From Burkholderiales bacterium (GTDB lineage: Bacteria; Pseudomonadota; Gammaproteobacteria; Burkholderiales; Burkholderiaceae_C): DNA of 64,000 nucleotides. Location: contig JAGWTR010000007.1 in the NCBI GenBank assembly GCA_028868855.1, positions 62,001-126,000 on the forward strand. The letters run 5' to 3'. Below the pieces are notes generated by a model. That model was not told where the DNA came from. It made no database searches and saw only the letters and a list, made by a program, of their open reading frames with translations. The translations under genes and the position numbers were made by a program. Below are positions 25,103 through 33,723 of this stretch, one piece after another. Positions within the stretch are counted from its first letter, which is position 1; the number at the start of each line of letters is the position of its first letter.

Positions 25103-26503
25103 CTACTTGCGTTTTACGTCAACAGAGGCCAAACCATGGATCTTATCTTCGGCATGACTATCTCCAATAATGACAGCGTTTGCCTGGCCTGATTTTGGCT
25201 TTAAACAGTAGTTCAATTTCTTCGCCGAATCAATCAGCATCGATTGATCACAAGGTATATAGTTTGGCACCTCTTCCGAGTAGTCAAAGTCCTTTGACTT
25301 CTTTGCAATCGCCCGATCTGGAAAACCAGCGTTTATGTACGCATGGGCGCCTAACCCTCCCATGGTCACCACCGTCACAAAGAGTGCCACCGTTTGCCAG
25401 GTTCGGTGTTGATTGCGGCGAATGCCTGTTTCAACGAATCGGTAAGTTAACCAAGCCAAGAAGATGGACAGCGTGACAACCAAGGCCCGCACCAATGCCG
25501 ACAATTCACCACCTTGACCGATTCGCAAAAACGTTAGCAAAGGCCAGTGCCACAGGTAAAGCGGGAAGCTTATCAACCCAAACCAAATGACAAGGCGATT
25601 CGACAAAATTATTCTGTTGATCCAAGCGTTGGGACCGGCCGCGATCACCAAGACCGCGCCCGCAACGGGTATAAATGCCCATTTGCCAGGAAACGGCACA
25701 TTGTGATTAACGGTCAGCAACCCGTATGCAATCAGCAAAGACCCCGCCGAGGCGATTAAGTTGCCACTCAAGTAGCTACTCACACCCTCTCTACCCCACT
25801 TGACCAACGAGGCTTGGCGAGTGTTCAAGCCTATTTGTTTTCGTACGCCAACCCATGCCAACAAGCCGCCACAGGCAAGCTCCCAAAACCTCGTTTGCGG
25901 GGAATAAAATGTAGCTGTTGAATCATTCTTAACACCCCTCAGATTAAGGTATATCGAAACAATGGCCAGCGAGGCGATGACAATGCCTACCGGAATTCTT
26001 CTTTTCCACGCCAACCAAAGTAGAGCTGGCCAGATAAAGTAAAACTGCTCCTCAACACCCAGGCTCCATAGGTGAAGCAGTGGTTTTGTGTCTGCGCTTG
26101 CGTCGAAGTATCCTGACTCTTTGATAAGCGCGATATTTGACAAGAAAGCGGCGCCTGCGGCGATATGCTTACCGAGATTCTTGTATTCGTCTGCAAAGAG
26201 AACCACCCAACCGGTGAGATAGGTTGCAGCCAAAACGATTGCCAACGCTGGAAATATTCTGTTTACACGCCGAGAGTAAAACCCCACCAAGGTGAACTCA
26301 CCATGATGCATACCCTCCAGAACAATTCGCGTGATCAGGAACCCTGATATAACAAAAAAAATGTCCACCCCAATGAAGCCCCCTCGAATTATTGATGGGG
26401 CAGCGTGATACGCAACGACCGACAAGACTGCTATAGCACGCAGCCCATCAATGTCCGGTCGATAATTGAGGGAAGGCTTTACTAGCAACGGATCACCGCC
26501 CAC
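25103..26503 (-). CDS. Acyltransferase-3 (OafA-like), N-terminal part of an amber-split gene
   Basis: Frame of 466 aa holding a complete acyltransferase-3 domain: YRPDIDGLRAIAVLSVVAYHA, RGGFIGVDIFFVISGFLIT, RRVNRIFPALAIVL, and HLWSLGVEEQFYFIWPALL, with about ten spans. The SGNH domain starts with VIIGDSHAEDK and stops 15 codons later at TAG (25103-25105). The next codon is ATG and the SGNH sequence goes on in frame (24485-25102). A full-length protein would have about 672 aa, like its paralogue at 9953-11935 (660 aa). The membrane domain may still take acetyl groups across, but transfer needs the missing half. Start GTG 26503. Confidence 0.85.
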   Translation of the reverse strand: MGGDPLLVKPSLNYRPDIDGLRAIAVLSVVAYHAAPSIIRGGFIGVDIFFVISGFLITRIVLEGMHHGEFTLVGFYSRRVNRIFPALAIVLAATYLTGWVVLFADEYKNLGKHIAAGAAFLSNIALIKESGYFDASADTKPLLHLWSLGVEEQFYFIWPALLWLAWKRRIPVGIVIASLAIVSIYLNLRGVKNDSTATFYSPQTRFWELACGGLLAWVGVRKQIGLNTRQASLVKWGREGVSSYLSGNLIASAGSLLIAYGLLTVNHNVPFPGKWAFIPVAGAVLVIAAGPNAWINRIILSNRLVIWFGLISFPLYLWHWPLLTFLRIGQGGELSALVRALVVTLSIFLAWLTYRFVETGIRRNQHRTWQTVALFVTVVTMGGLGAHAYINAGFPDRAIAKKSKDFDYSEEVPNYIPCDQSMLIDSAKKLNYCLKPKSGQANAVIIGDSHAEDKIHGLASVDVKRK

Positions 26504-26578
26504 TTCGCCGTTGCTTCGCCGTTACTTCGAATCGAATTCATATTACGTATCAATTAACCAAAAAACCCTTGGCGGCTC

Positions 26579-27922
26579 TCATGAGTGGGATTGCGGCGTT
26601 TCTGAGCCGTCTTTTTCAAATGAAATCAATGCATCCTCAAGCATATCAAGCGGGAATGTGAAGTCAGAATGAAATCCATTTTCTGATGCATCGCAAATTT
26701 CACCCAAACCATAACTGAGGCGGACCCCCACGCAGTCTGCCATCCTCTGCCAATACCAATACGGCATCTCCGGATGTTGAGCCATCAGCACATGAACCCT
26801 GGCCCCCGGTTGGCAGAAAATCAAATTGGCCATAGCGGCGCCTGTGGGGCCGATCACGAGTTCGGCGCCGGAAAACAAGCGCACCTGTTCAGCGAACGAA
26901 AGTTGCTCAGGAGAAACAATGTCAAAGCCCGCTGCCGACAACAAGTTGCTGATTTCCTGATCGTTGATCAGCTTGCGCAATCCCGCGTTGCGGCGAACGT
27001 AAATACGCCTGCCGTAGGCTGTGGAGGGGCTCGACATCAAACGCCTGAAAGCTTCTCGCACTGCTAACAAGGCTTGCGGCGAAAATACTCCATGTGAGTG
27101 TCCGGGTAACCTAGGTGCGCGTGCTGCGAAGGGCACGTACCCCGTTGGTGTCACTACATCAAGATTACTAACTCTTACGCACCCGTCCTTGGGCAAGGCG
27201 TAGATGAAGCGGTTCCCGCCAGCCGCAATCGAGAGGGATTCGTAAATGTTGGGATGCAATCCCGCATCAACGATCAGTGGGATGCCCGTCGAGTTGGAAC
27301 TTCGCATGTACAGCACGATACGGGGCAACACCTCGGTCAGCCAATGTGCGTAGTTCGAAGCACAGGCGTCCGTGAACACCGCAGCGAGGCTTAATGTCGT
27401 TGTGCTCATCGACATGCCAATGATCTGAGCAGTGAGATTGCTCAACTCAACGTGCAGCCACCGACGGTATTCTTCGCCGAGAAGGTGCGTAGTTGGGTTG
27501 AAAAGATCGTGGTGAACCAGTTGCCCGTTAGGGGTTTGCACCAAGTTGCTATGTCCGAACACGACTGCAGGGCCTGTCCTGATAACCTGGATGGCAGGAA
27601 ACTGCGGAGGGTCTTTGGGCGCATCAAAACGAACTAACGGTTCTCCAATGCACCGAAGCTTCGGTGGCGCAGGGATTGTGGCGGCAGAAAGCAGGGTGGT
27701 GGCACAGGCGCCGCAGGAGTTCACCAACTCGCTTTGCGCGATCAATTGGAGTCGAGCAGGCTGAGGCAGCAAGATACGGGTAAGTTTCTTGGAGCGCCGA
27801 ATTTTTCGGTGCAGTCGTGCCGCAAGCGTCGGAGTTGTCAGTACTCGGTAGGTTGGTTTGCCCGGCGGCACATGTGGTGGAGAGGAATGCATGTCTGAAG
27901 TTGGTCCTGATGCACCAACCAT
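26579..27922 (-). CDS. GT61-family (DUF563) glycosyltransferase, copy 2
   Basis: Protein of 447 aa, paralogue of the gene at 13470-14774. Matching blocks are VFTDACASNYAHWLTEVLPR, RIYVRRNAGLRKL, VSPEQLSFAEQVRLFSGAE, LVIGPTGAAMANLIF and VLMAQHPEMPYWYWQRM. It follows the acetyltransferase gene by 3 bp, so the two are one transcript. Start ATG 27922; Met 11 (27892) is an alternative. Probably adds a sugar in the same glycan as copy 1, perhaps with a different donor. Confidence 0.82.
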   Translation of the reverse strand: MVGASGPTSDMHSSPPHVPPGKPTYRVLTTPTLAARLHRKIRRSKKLTRILLPQPARLQLIAQSELVNSCGACATTLLSAATIPAPPKLRCIGEPLVRFDAPKDPPQFPAIQVIRTGPAVVFGHSNLVQTPNGQLVHHDLFNPTTHLLGEEYRRWLHVELSNLTAQIIGMSMSTTTLSLAAVFTDACASNYAHWLTEVLPRIVLYMRSSNSTGIPLIVDAGLHPNIYESLSIAAGGNRFIYALPKDGCVRVSNLDVVTPTGYVPFAARAPRLPGHSHGVFSPQALLAVREAFRRLMSSPSTAYGRRIYVRRNAGLRKLINDQEISNLLSAAGFDIVSPEQLSFAEQVRLFSGAELVIGPTGAAMANLIFCQPGARVHVLMAQHPEMPYWYWQRMADCVGVRLSYGLGEICDASENGFHSDFTFPLDMLEDALISFEKDGSETPQSHS

Positions 27923-27925
27923 AAT

Positions 27926-28393
27926 TTATGGATTAGTTGACACCACTCTCGCGGGATTGCCCACCACGGTCGCACCTGCAGGCACGTCACGTGTCACGAC
28001 CGCACCTGCACCCACCATCGCGTTTTGTCCGATGCGAATGCCCGGCAGGATCGTGGCACCTCCGCCAACACTAGCACCTGACTCTATCGTTGTGTAGAGT
28101 TTATCGAATTGTTTGTTGCCACTACGAGGATGCAGATCGTTCGTGAAAGTCACGTTCGGCCCGACGAAGACGTCGTCGCCCAGCCGCAAGCCGTCCCACA
28201 ACTGGACACCACTCTTGACCGTGACACGGTGTCCAATCTGAACATCACCCTCAATCAGGCAATGAGAGCAGATGTTGCAGTCCTGCCCGATTTTAGCTCC
28301 CGGCAAAATCACGACGAATTGCCAGACACGCGTGCCCGCACCGATTTCCGAGGCGAGCACATCCGACAAGGGATGGATAAAGGATTCAGTCAT
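27926..28393 (-). CDS. Left-handed beta-helix N-acetyltransferase (FdtC/QdtC-like)
   Basis: Protein of 155 aa built of hexapeptide repeats: [90 protein letters not shown] and the end motif VVGNPARVV. This is the pattern of WbbJ/FdtC/QdtC enzymes that put an acetyl group on a dTDP-3-amino-3,6-dideoxyhexose. The FdtA-type isomerase and DegT aminotransferase for the preceding two steps lie across the divergent promoter region, which supports this role. Trimeric cytosolic enzyme. Fuc3NAc and Qui3NAc cannot be told apart here. Confidence 0.82.
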   Translation of the reverse strand: MTESFIHPLSDVLASEIGAGTRVWQFVVILPGAKIGQDCNICSHCLIEGDVQIGHRVTVKSGVQLWDGLRLGDDVFVGPNVTFTNDLHPRSGNKQFDKLYTTIESGASVGGGATILPGIRIGQNAMVGAGAVVTRDVPAGATVVGNPARVVSTNP

Positions 28394-28639
28394 ATTGGAT
28401 CGAGACTACCGAGTGGGAAGTTGCTTGACGCCCGACTACCGCCGACAACTTTTGTGGCTCACATTCATTGACGAGATGCAGCCCCCGCCTTCTGACACCC
28501 CCGGGAATTCGGCTCGAACGATAGCACAATCCCCAATGGGAAACGCATCAAGTACCCGGGGTGCCGGTTTGCTGGCGGCGTCAAATCTTTCGCTATAGTC
28601 AGCGGCTCCATAGCCGCCTCCCTGCCAACCTGCGATCAC
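28394..28639. promoter_or_regulatory. Divergent promoter region between the acetyltransferase and ketoisomerase genes
   Basis: This 246-bp stretch must serve both strands. A -10-like TATAGT is at 28594-28599, about 40 bp before the ketoisomerase ATG, with no good -35. No coding family is seen in frames on either strand here. Confidence 0.4.
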
Positions 28640-29059
28640 ATGAGCATCAACGACTGCAAGATCATCGATCTGCCACGCATCAACGACCCGCGAGGCAATC
28701 TGACGTTCGTCGAAGGGGACGTCCACATCCCCTTCGCCATCCAGCGTGTCTACTATCTCTATGACGTACCAGGCGGCGCAGAGCGCGGCGGGCACGCCCA
28801 CAAGGATCTTCAGCAACTGATCATCGCCATGTCTGGCTCCTTCGATATCCACCTCGACGATGGGCATTCGAAGAAGACCTTTCACATGAACCGCAGCTAT
28901 TTCGGGCTCTACGTCCCCACCATGATCTGGCGAGAGATCGACAATTTCTCGTCTGGTGCAGTGTGCATGGTGCTGGCATCGGAGCGCTACTCAGAATCCG
29001 ATTACTACCGAGCCTATCAAGAGTTTGAGCGCGCAGCGAGCGCTCGATCGTCACGCTGA
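28640..29059 (+). CDS. fdtA: dTDP-4-keto-6-deoxyhexose 3,4-ketoisomerase (FdtA/QdtA family cupin)
   Basis: Protein of 139 aa, full length for the FdtA/WxcM-like cupin family. Typical points: LPRINDPRGNLTFVEG at residues 10-25, RVYYLYDVPGGAERGGHAHK (40-59) with the catalytic His residues, and QLIIAMSGSFDIHLDDG. It turns dTDP-4-keto-6-deoxyglucose into the 3-keto isomer for transamination. The aminotransferase follows and the acetyltransferase is divergent upstream. FdtA (galacto) and QdtA (gluco) differ only in stereochemistry and are not separable by eye. rmlA and rmlB, needed upstream, are not in the window. Confidence 0.85.
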   Translation: MSINDCKIIDLPRINDPRGNLTFVEGDVHIPFAIQRVYYLYDVPGGAERGGHAHKDLQQLIIAMSGSFDIHLDDGHSKKTFHMNRSYFGLYVPTMIWREIDNFSSGAVCMVLASERYSESDYYRAYQEFERAASARSSR

Positions 29060-29127
29060 TCTTTTCGCGTACGGCACCGTCAGCCGCAGTATTTCGCTCC
29101 CATCACGCACACCAGCCTGCGTCACCC

Positions 29128-30240
29128 ATGATGTCCATCCCCTCTGAGTCCATCCCATTTGTCAGCCTGACTCGTCAGCAAGAAGGCATCCGCAGCGAGA
29201 TCGACCAGGCCATCAAGGAAGTCCTTGACTCAGGCTGGTACATCCTCGGCCCGCAGGTGGAAGCCTTCGAGCAGGAATTCGCGCTTTACTGCAACGTGGC
29301 GCACTGCGTCGGAGTTGGCAATGGGCTGGATGCCATCCAATTGCTGCTCCAAGCCTACGGCATCGGCCCCGGTGACGAGGTGCTGGTTCCCTCCAATACA
29401 TTCATCGCAACCTGGCTGGCTGTCAGCTATGTGGGCGCCACGCCTGTGGCCGTCGAGCCCGACAGCCGCACCTACAACATCGACCCGGAACGCATCCGCA
29501 CAGCCATCACACCCAACACCAAGTGCATCATCCCAGTCCATTTGTACGGCCAGCCTGCGGACATGGATCCGATCATGGCAATTGCCAAGGAGTTCGGGCT
29601 CATCGTCATTGAAGACAACGCGCAGGCCCAGGGCGCCTTGTACAAAGGCCGCATCACGGGTTCGCTGGGCCACGCCGCAGCAACCAGCTTCTACCCCGGC
29701 AAGAATCTGGGCGCGCTGGGCGATGGTGGCGGCATCGTCACCAACGACGCGGCCATTGCAGAGAAGGTTCGGGTGCTACGCAACTACGGCTCAACCAAGA
29801 AATACCACCACGCGGTCCAAGGGCAGAATACTCGCCTGGACGAACTCCAGGCCGCCGTACTGCGGGTCAAGCTGCGCCATCTGCAGCAATCCAACCGAGA
29901 GCGGCAAGCCCTGGCAGATCGCTACACGGCAGGCTTGATCGATAGCGGAGTGAGCACTCCCTTCGTGCCTGCATGGGCGCAAGCCGTATGGCACCTCTAT
30001 GTCATCGAGTCAGACCGACGTGATGCCCTGCAGTCCCACTTGCTGAATCAAGGCATCCAGACGGTCATCCATTACCCCATTCCGCCACACCGCCAGAAAT
30101 GTTACGCGGCGACGCATGGGCAGCAAACGCACGCATTGGCCGAGCAACAGGCCGGGCGTATCTTGAGCCTGCCGATCTTTCCAGGCCTACGTGTGGACGA
30201 GCAAAACAAAATCATCGAAGCGATCAAGTCGTTTCGATGA
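29128..30240 (+). CDS. DegT/DnrJ/EryC1 sugar aminotransferase (FdtB/QdtB-like)
   Basis: Protein of 370 aa, a PLP-dependent fold I aminotransferase. The PLP-binding Lys is in FYPGKNLGALGDGG near residue 190. Other family marks are DSGWYILGPQVEAFEQEFA, GVGNGLDAIQLLL, VLVPSNTFIATWLA, IPVHLYGQPADMD, IEDNAQAQGA and LRNYGSTKKYHH. It should put an amino group from glutamate on carbon 3 of the dTDP-3-keto-6-deoxyhexose made by the preceding gene. Start ATG 29128; ATG 29131 is equally possible. About 68 bp separate it from fdtA. Confidence 0.87.
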   Translation: MMSIPSESIPFVSLTRQQEGIRSEIDQAIKEVLDSGWYILGPQVEAFEQEFALYCNVAHCVGVGNGLDAIQLLLQAYGIGPGDEVLVPSNTFIATWLAVSYVGATPVAVEPDSRTYNIDPERIRTAITPNTKCIIPVHLYGQPADMDPIMAIAKEFGLIVIEDNAQAQGALYKGRITGSLGHAAATSFYPGKNLGALGDGGGIVTNDAAIAEKVRVLRNYGSTKKYHHAVQGQNTRLDELQAAVLRVKLRHLQQSNRERQALADRYTAGLIDSGVSTPFVPAWAQAVWHLYVIESDRRDALQSHLLNQGIQTVIHYPIPPHRQKCYAATHGQQTHALAEQQAGRILSLPIFPGLRVDEQNKIIEAIKSFR

Positions 30241-30261
30241 AAAGCTTCAAAGTACGACACC

Positions 30262-30933
30262 ATGACTACCCTCTCTAACCTTGGCTCGCAGGTCAACCAA
30301 CTCCACGACACAACACTGAACGCTGCCGGTGGCCCGCCCGTTGCCAAACCCGCACCGGCGGCTGACACTGACCGCAGTGCACAGCTCTGGTTCTGGATCC
30401 ACACCAATCACTTCTTCAACAGCAGCTTGTGGGCCGAAGAAGACCTAGCCCGCCGCACCACGGTCGCCGACAGCGAAATCGCCAAAAACAAACGCGCGAT
30501 CGATAAATTCAATCAGGCACGCAATGACGCCACGGAACGTGTCGATGAAATATTGCTGACCGAACTAGGCCTGGTTGACGCGGCCTCGGCGCAAACCGAT
30601 GCGCCCGTTTCCAAGGTGCCTGCAGGTGCCTCGCTCAACAGTGAAACTGCGGGTAGCATCATCGACCGCATGTCGATCATGGCGCTGAAGATATATGCCA
30701 TGCGCGCCCAGACACAACGCACCGATGTGGAACAGGCTCACCGCGACAGCAGCCAGATCAAGCTAGACAAACTCCTGCAGCAACGCGGCGATCTGGCCAC
30801 CTGCCTGGACGAGTTGATCGCCGACACCCAGGCCGGCTGCGCCTACTTCAAGGTCTACCGTCAATTTAAGATGTACAACGACCCACGCTTCAACCCAGCT
30901 CTGGTGGCCGAACGCACCAAACAGCAAGGCTGA
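30262..30933 (+). CDS. DUF4254-family protein of unknown function
   Basis: Protein of 223 aa. It looks like the DUF4254 family, known by its place in LPS loci: FWIHTNHFFNSSLWAEEDLARR near residue 48, then a helical AKNKRAIDKFNQARNDATERVD segment, IIDRMSIMALKIYAM, and YRQFKMYNDPRFNP near the end. No signal peptide, no membrane span; mostly helical and charged. It starts 21 bp after the aminotransferase and its stop overlaps the waaC start by 1 bp, so it is likely translated together with waaC. No function can be given; a role in LPS assembly is inference. Confidence 0.75.
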   Translation: MTTLSNLGSQVNQLHDTTLNAAGGPPVAKPAPAADTDRSAQLWFWIHTNHFFNSSLWAEEDLARRTTVADSEIAKNKRAIDKFNQARNDATERVDEILLTELGLVDAASAQTDAPVSKVPAGASLNSETAGSIIDRMSIMALKIYAMRAQTQRTDVEQAHRDSSQIKLDKLLQQRGDLATCLDELIADTQAGCAYFKVYRQFKMYNDPRFNPALVAERTKQQG

Positions 30934-31886
30934 TGCGGGTTCTGATTATCAAAACCAGCTCCATGGGCGATGTCGTCCATGCCCTGCCTGCCATCAGCGA
31001 CATGGCGCAAGCCATTCCCGGCATCCAGATCGACTGGCTGGTTGAAAAGAGCTTTGCAGCGATGCCCCAACAGCATCGCGCCGTTCAACGCGTCATCACG
31101 CTGCAATGGCGCAAATGGCGCAAAAGCCTTCGAACGCCGGAGACACAAGCGGCCATTCGCGGCTGGCTTGCCGAGATGCGCCAGCAGCGCTACGACCTGA
31201 TCATCGACTTGCAAGGCTTGCTCAAAAGTGCGGCCTTTGCTTGTTTTGCGCAAGGCCCCCGTGCGGGCTACGACTGGCACAGCATCCGCGAACCCCTGGC
31301 CTCACTGTTTTACAGTCGCAAAGGTCAGGTCGCGCGCAATCTGCACGCCGTGGACCGGTGCCGTCAGCTGGCAGCCCAAGTCCTGAACTATTCCCTGCCG
31401 GCCACCCCACCTGATTTCGGCCTGCAGGCCAGCGCCGAGGCCTGGACGCCCGGTCCTGGCCCTTTTGCAGCCCTGATCCCATGCGCCAGCCGACCCGAAA
31501 AGCTCTGGCCTCAAGCCGATTGGATCGCCATGGCCAAGCGCCTGCGGGAGCGAGGCCTGAACGTCGCCGTGATGTGGGGCAGCCCACAAGAAGAAGAGCG
31601 CGCCCGCGAAATTGCGCAGGCCGTGGGTGGTAATGTCCCACCGTTCCTGAGCGTGGCTCAAGTGGGCGACACACTGGCCCATGCCAGCCTCGTCATCGGG
31701 CTTGACACCGGCATGACCCATCTGGCTGCCGCCCATGGCCGCCCCACACTGGGCATCTACTGTGACCACGAGCCCGGGTTGGCCGGCGTTACCGGCCCCG
31801 GCCAAGTACTGAGCCTGGGGGGCAAGGGCCATGTCCCCACCCTGGCCGCCGTGTTGCAAGCCATGAACTCATTCCAGTCCGCTTGA
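30933..31886 (+). CDS. waaC: Lipopolysaccharide heptosyltransferase I
   Basis: Protein of 317 aa, the normal size of WaaC/RfaC. It begins VLIIKTSSMGDVVHALPAISD, the classical WaaC donor/acceptor loop, followed by WLVEKSFAAMPQQH, LIIDLQGLLKSA, and near the end VIGLDTGMTHLAAAHGRPTLGIY. It transfers L-glycero-D-manno-heptose from ADP-heptose to Kdo on lipid A at the inner membrane face. It is set just before msbA (4 bp gap), linking core synthesis and lipid A-core export. Confidence 0.92.
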   Translation: MRVLIIKTSSMGDVVHALPAISDMAQAIPGIQIDWLVEKSFAAMPQQHRAVQRVITLQWRKWRKSLRTPETQAAIRGWLAEMRQQRYDLIIDLQGLLKSAAFACFAQGPRAGYDWHSIREPLASLFYSRKGQVARNLHAVDRCRQLAAQVLNYSLPATPPDFGLQASAEAWTPGPGPFAALIPCASRPEKLWPQADWIAMAKRLRERGLNVAVMWGSPQEEERAREIAQAVGGNVPPFLSVAQVGDTLAHASLVIGLDTGMTHLAAAHGRPTLGIYCDHEPGLAGVTGPGQVLSLGGKGHVPTLAAVLQAMNSFQSA

Positions 31887-31890
31887 ATCC

Positions 31891-33621
31891 ATGAACTACA
31901 AAGCAACGTTTCAAACACTCTTCGCCTACATGCGCCCCCTGTGGCGCACCTTTGCGGTGGGCGTGGCGTGCTTCCTGCTCAGTTCGGCCGTTGAGCCCGC
32001 GGTGCCCGCCCTGTTCAAGAAGTTGATCGACTCCGGCTTCAAGGAAGGGCTGAAGTACCCGCTGTGGGTGGTGCCCATCGTGGTGATCGGCCTGTTCGCC
32101 GTGCGTGGGCTCTTCAACTTCGCCGGCACCTACGTGATGAGCCACGCCTCATCATTGATGGTGCTCAACTTGCGGCGCGATCTGATGCGCGCCCTGCTGC
32201 GTGCCGATGCCAAGCTGTTCACCACCATCAGCCCCGGCATTGCCGTGGCCAAGATCATCAACGACCCCCAGGCCGCATCTGGCGCGCTCAGCAGCTCGGT
32301 CATTTCCATCATCCGCGACGCCTCGACCCTGATCTTCCTGGTCAGCTACCTGCTTTACCTCAACCCCCAACTCACCCTGCTGGCCTTTGTCTCAATGCCC
32401 CTGCTGGGCGTGAGTGTCAAGGTCATCCGCAAACGCCTCACCAAGGTGGGCGAAGCGCAGTACCTGGCGCAAATGAAGCTAGTGACCACGGTGGATGACA
32501 ACGCCCGCGCCTGGCGTGTGGTGCGCACCTTCGACGCCGTCGATTTCGAGCTGCACCGTTTTGATACCGCGGCCATCCATCACCGCCGCATGACGATGAA
32601 GCAGGTGGTGGCCAGCGCATTGGTCACCCCCGTCACCCAGGTGCTGGCGGCCGTGGGCGTGTCAATCATCCTGACGCTGGCCATCTGGCAGGCCAGCCAG
32701 GGCTCATCCACCGTGGGGGAGTTCGTGTCCTTCATCACCGCCCTGTTGATGGCCATATCGCCCATGCGGCACCTGACCGACATCTCCACCCCGATCAGCG
32801 GCGCACTCATCACGATGAAAGGGGCGTTCGAGCTGATCAACACCCCCCCCGAGCCCGACAATGGCACCCAGACGCTGCCCACATGCCAGGGCAACATTGC
32901 GTTCAAACACGTTCGCCTGCAATATGAAGGCGCCTCGGTCCCGGCACTCAATGACCTCAACCTGCGCATCCCTGCGGGTGAAACGATTGCCCTGGTCGGC
33001 TCTTCTGGGGCCGGCAAGAGCACGGTGGTCAGTGCGCTACTGCGCTTTGCCAACCCGGACTCCGGCGAGATCACGCTCGATGGCATCCCCATTGACCAGC
33101 TCAAACTCGCCAGCCTGCGCCGCCATTTCGCCGTTGTCTCTCAGGACATCATCCTGTTCGAGGGCTCAATGGCCGAAAATGTCGCCTACGCCAGCCCTTT
33201 GGGCCTGGACCGCGCCAAGGTAGAAAACTGCCTGAAAGCCGCCAACCTCTGGAACCACGTGCTCACCCTGCCTGAGGGCATGGACGCCAACATTGGCACC
33301 AACGGCAGCAAGCTCTCCGGCGGCCAGCGCCAGCGCCTGGCCATCGCCCGCGCCCTGTACCGGGACGCCGCCGTGTGGATTTTTGACGAAGCCACCTCGG
33401 CACTGGACTCCGAATCCGAGGCGGTGGTGCAACGCTCCATCGAAGACCTGCGCGGCAGCAAGACCCTGATCCTGATCGCCCACCGCCTGAGCACCATCCG
33501 CAACGCCGACACCATTTACGTCATGTCGGACGGCAAGGTGGCCGAGCAAGGCACCCACTCAGAGTTGATCGCCCAGCAGGGTTTGTATGCCGGAATGGTG
33601 AAAATCCAATCGGCAGCGTGA
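31891..33621 (+). CDS. msbA: Lipid A export ABC transporter, permease-ATPase MsbA
   Basis: Protein of 576 aa: a half-transporter with six membrane spans in residues 1-310 and an ATPase domain after. Walker A is GSSGAGKST (near residue 371), the signature is LSGGQRQRLA, Walker B is VWIFDEATSALD, and the switch His is in IAHRLSTI. Length and layout match MsbA, which flips lipid A-core across the inner membrane as a homodimer. Its place right after waaC supports lipid A export over other type IV ABC exporters. Confidence 0.92.
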   Translation: MNYKATFQTLFAYMRPLWRTFAVGVACFLLSSAVEPAVPALFKKLIDSGFKEGLKYPLWVVPIVVIGLFAVRGLFNFAGTYVMSHASSLMVLNLRRDLMRALLRADAKLFTTISPGIAVAKIINDPQAASGALSSSVISIIRDASTLIFLVSYLLYLNPQLTLLAFVSMPLLGVSVKVIRKRLTKVGEAQYLAQMKLVTTVDDNARAWRVVRTFDAVDFELHRFDTAAIHHRRMTMKQVVASALVTPVTQVLAAVGVSIILTLAIWQASQGSSTVGEFVSFITALLMAISPMRHLTDISTPISGALITMKGAFELINTPPEPDNGTQTLPTCQGNIAFKHVRLQYEGASVPALNDLNLRIPAGETIALVGSSGAGKSTVVSALLRFANPDSGEITLDGIPIDQLKLASLRRHFAVVSQDIILFEGSMAENVAYASPLGLDRAKVENCLKAANLWNHVLTLPEGMDANIGTNGSKLSGGQRQRLAIARALYRDAAVWIFDEATSALDSESEAVVQRSIEDLRGSKTLILIAHRLSTIRNADTIYVMSDGKVAEQGTHSELIAQQGLYAGMVKIQSAA

Positions 33622-33723
33622 AGATTACGGTCTTTTTCGGGTTTACAGCAGGTGGTGAATGAGTGATGATTTCCCATTGCTTGCTGTGTCGCTTGGCGTT
33701 TTTTTTGTGGTCTGATAATTTAA

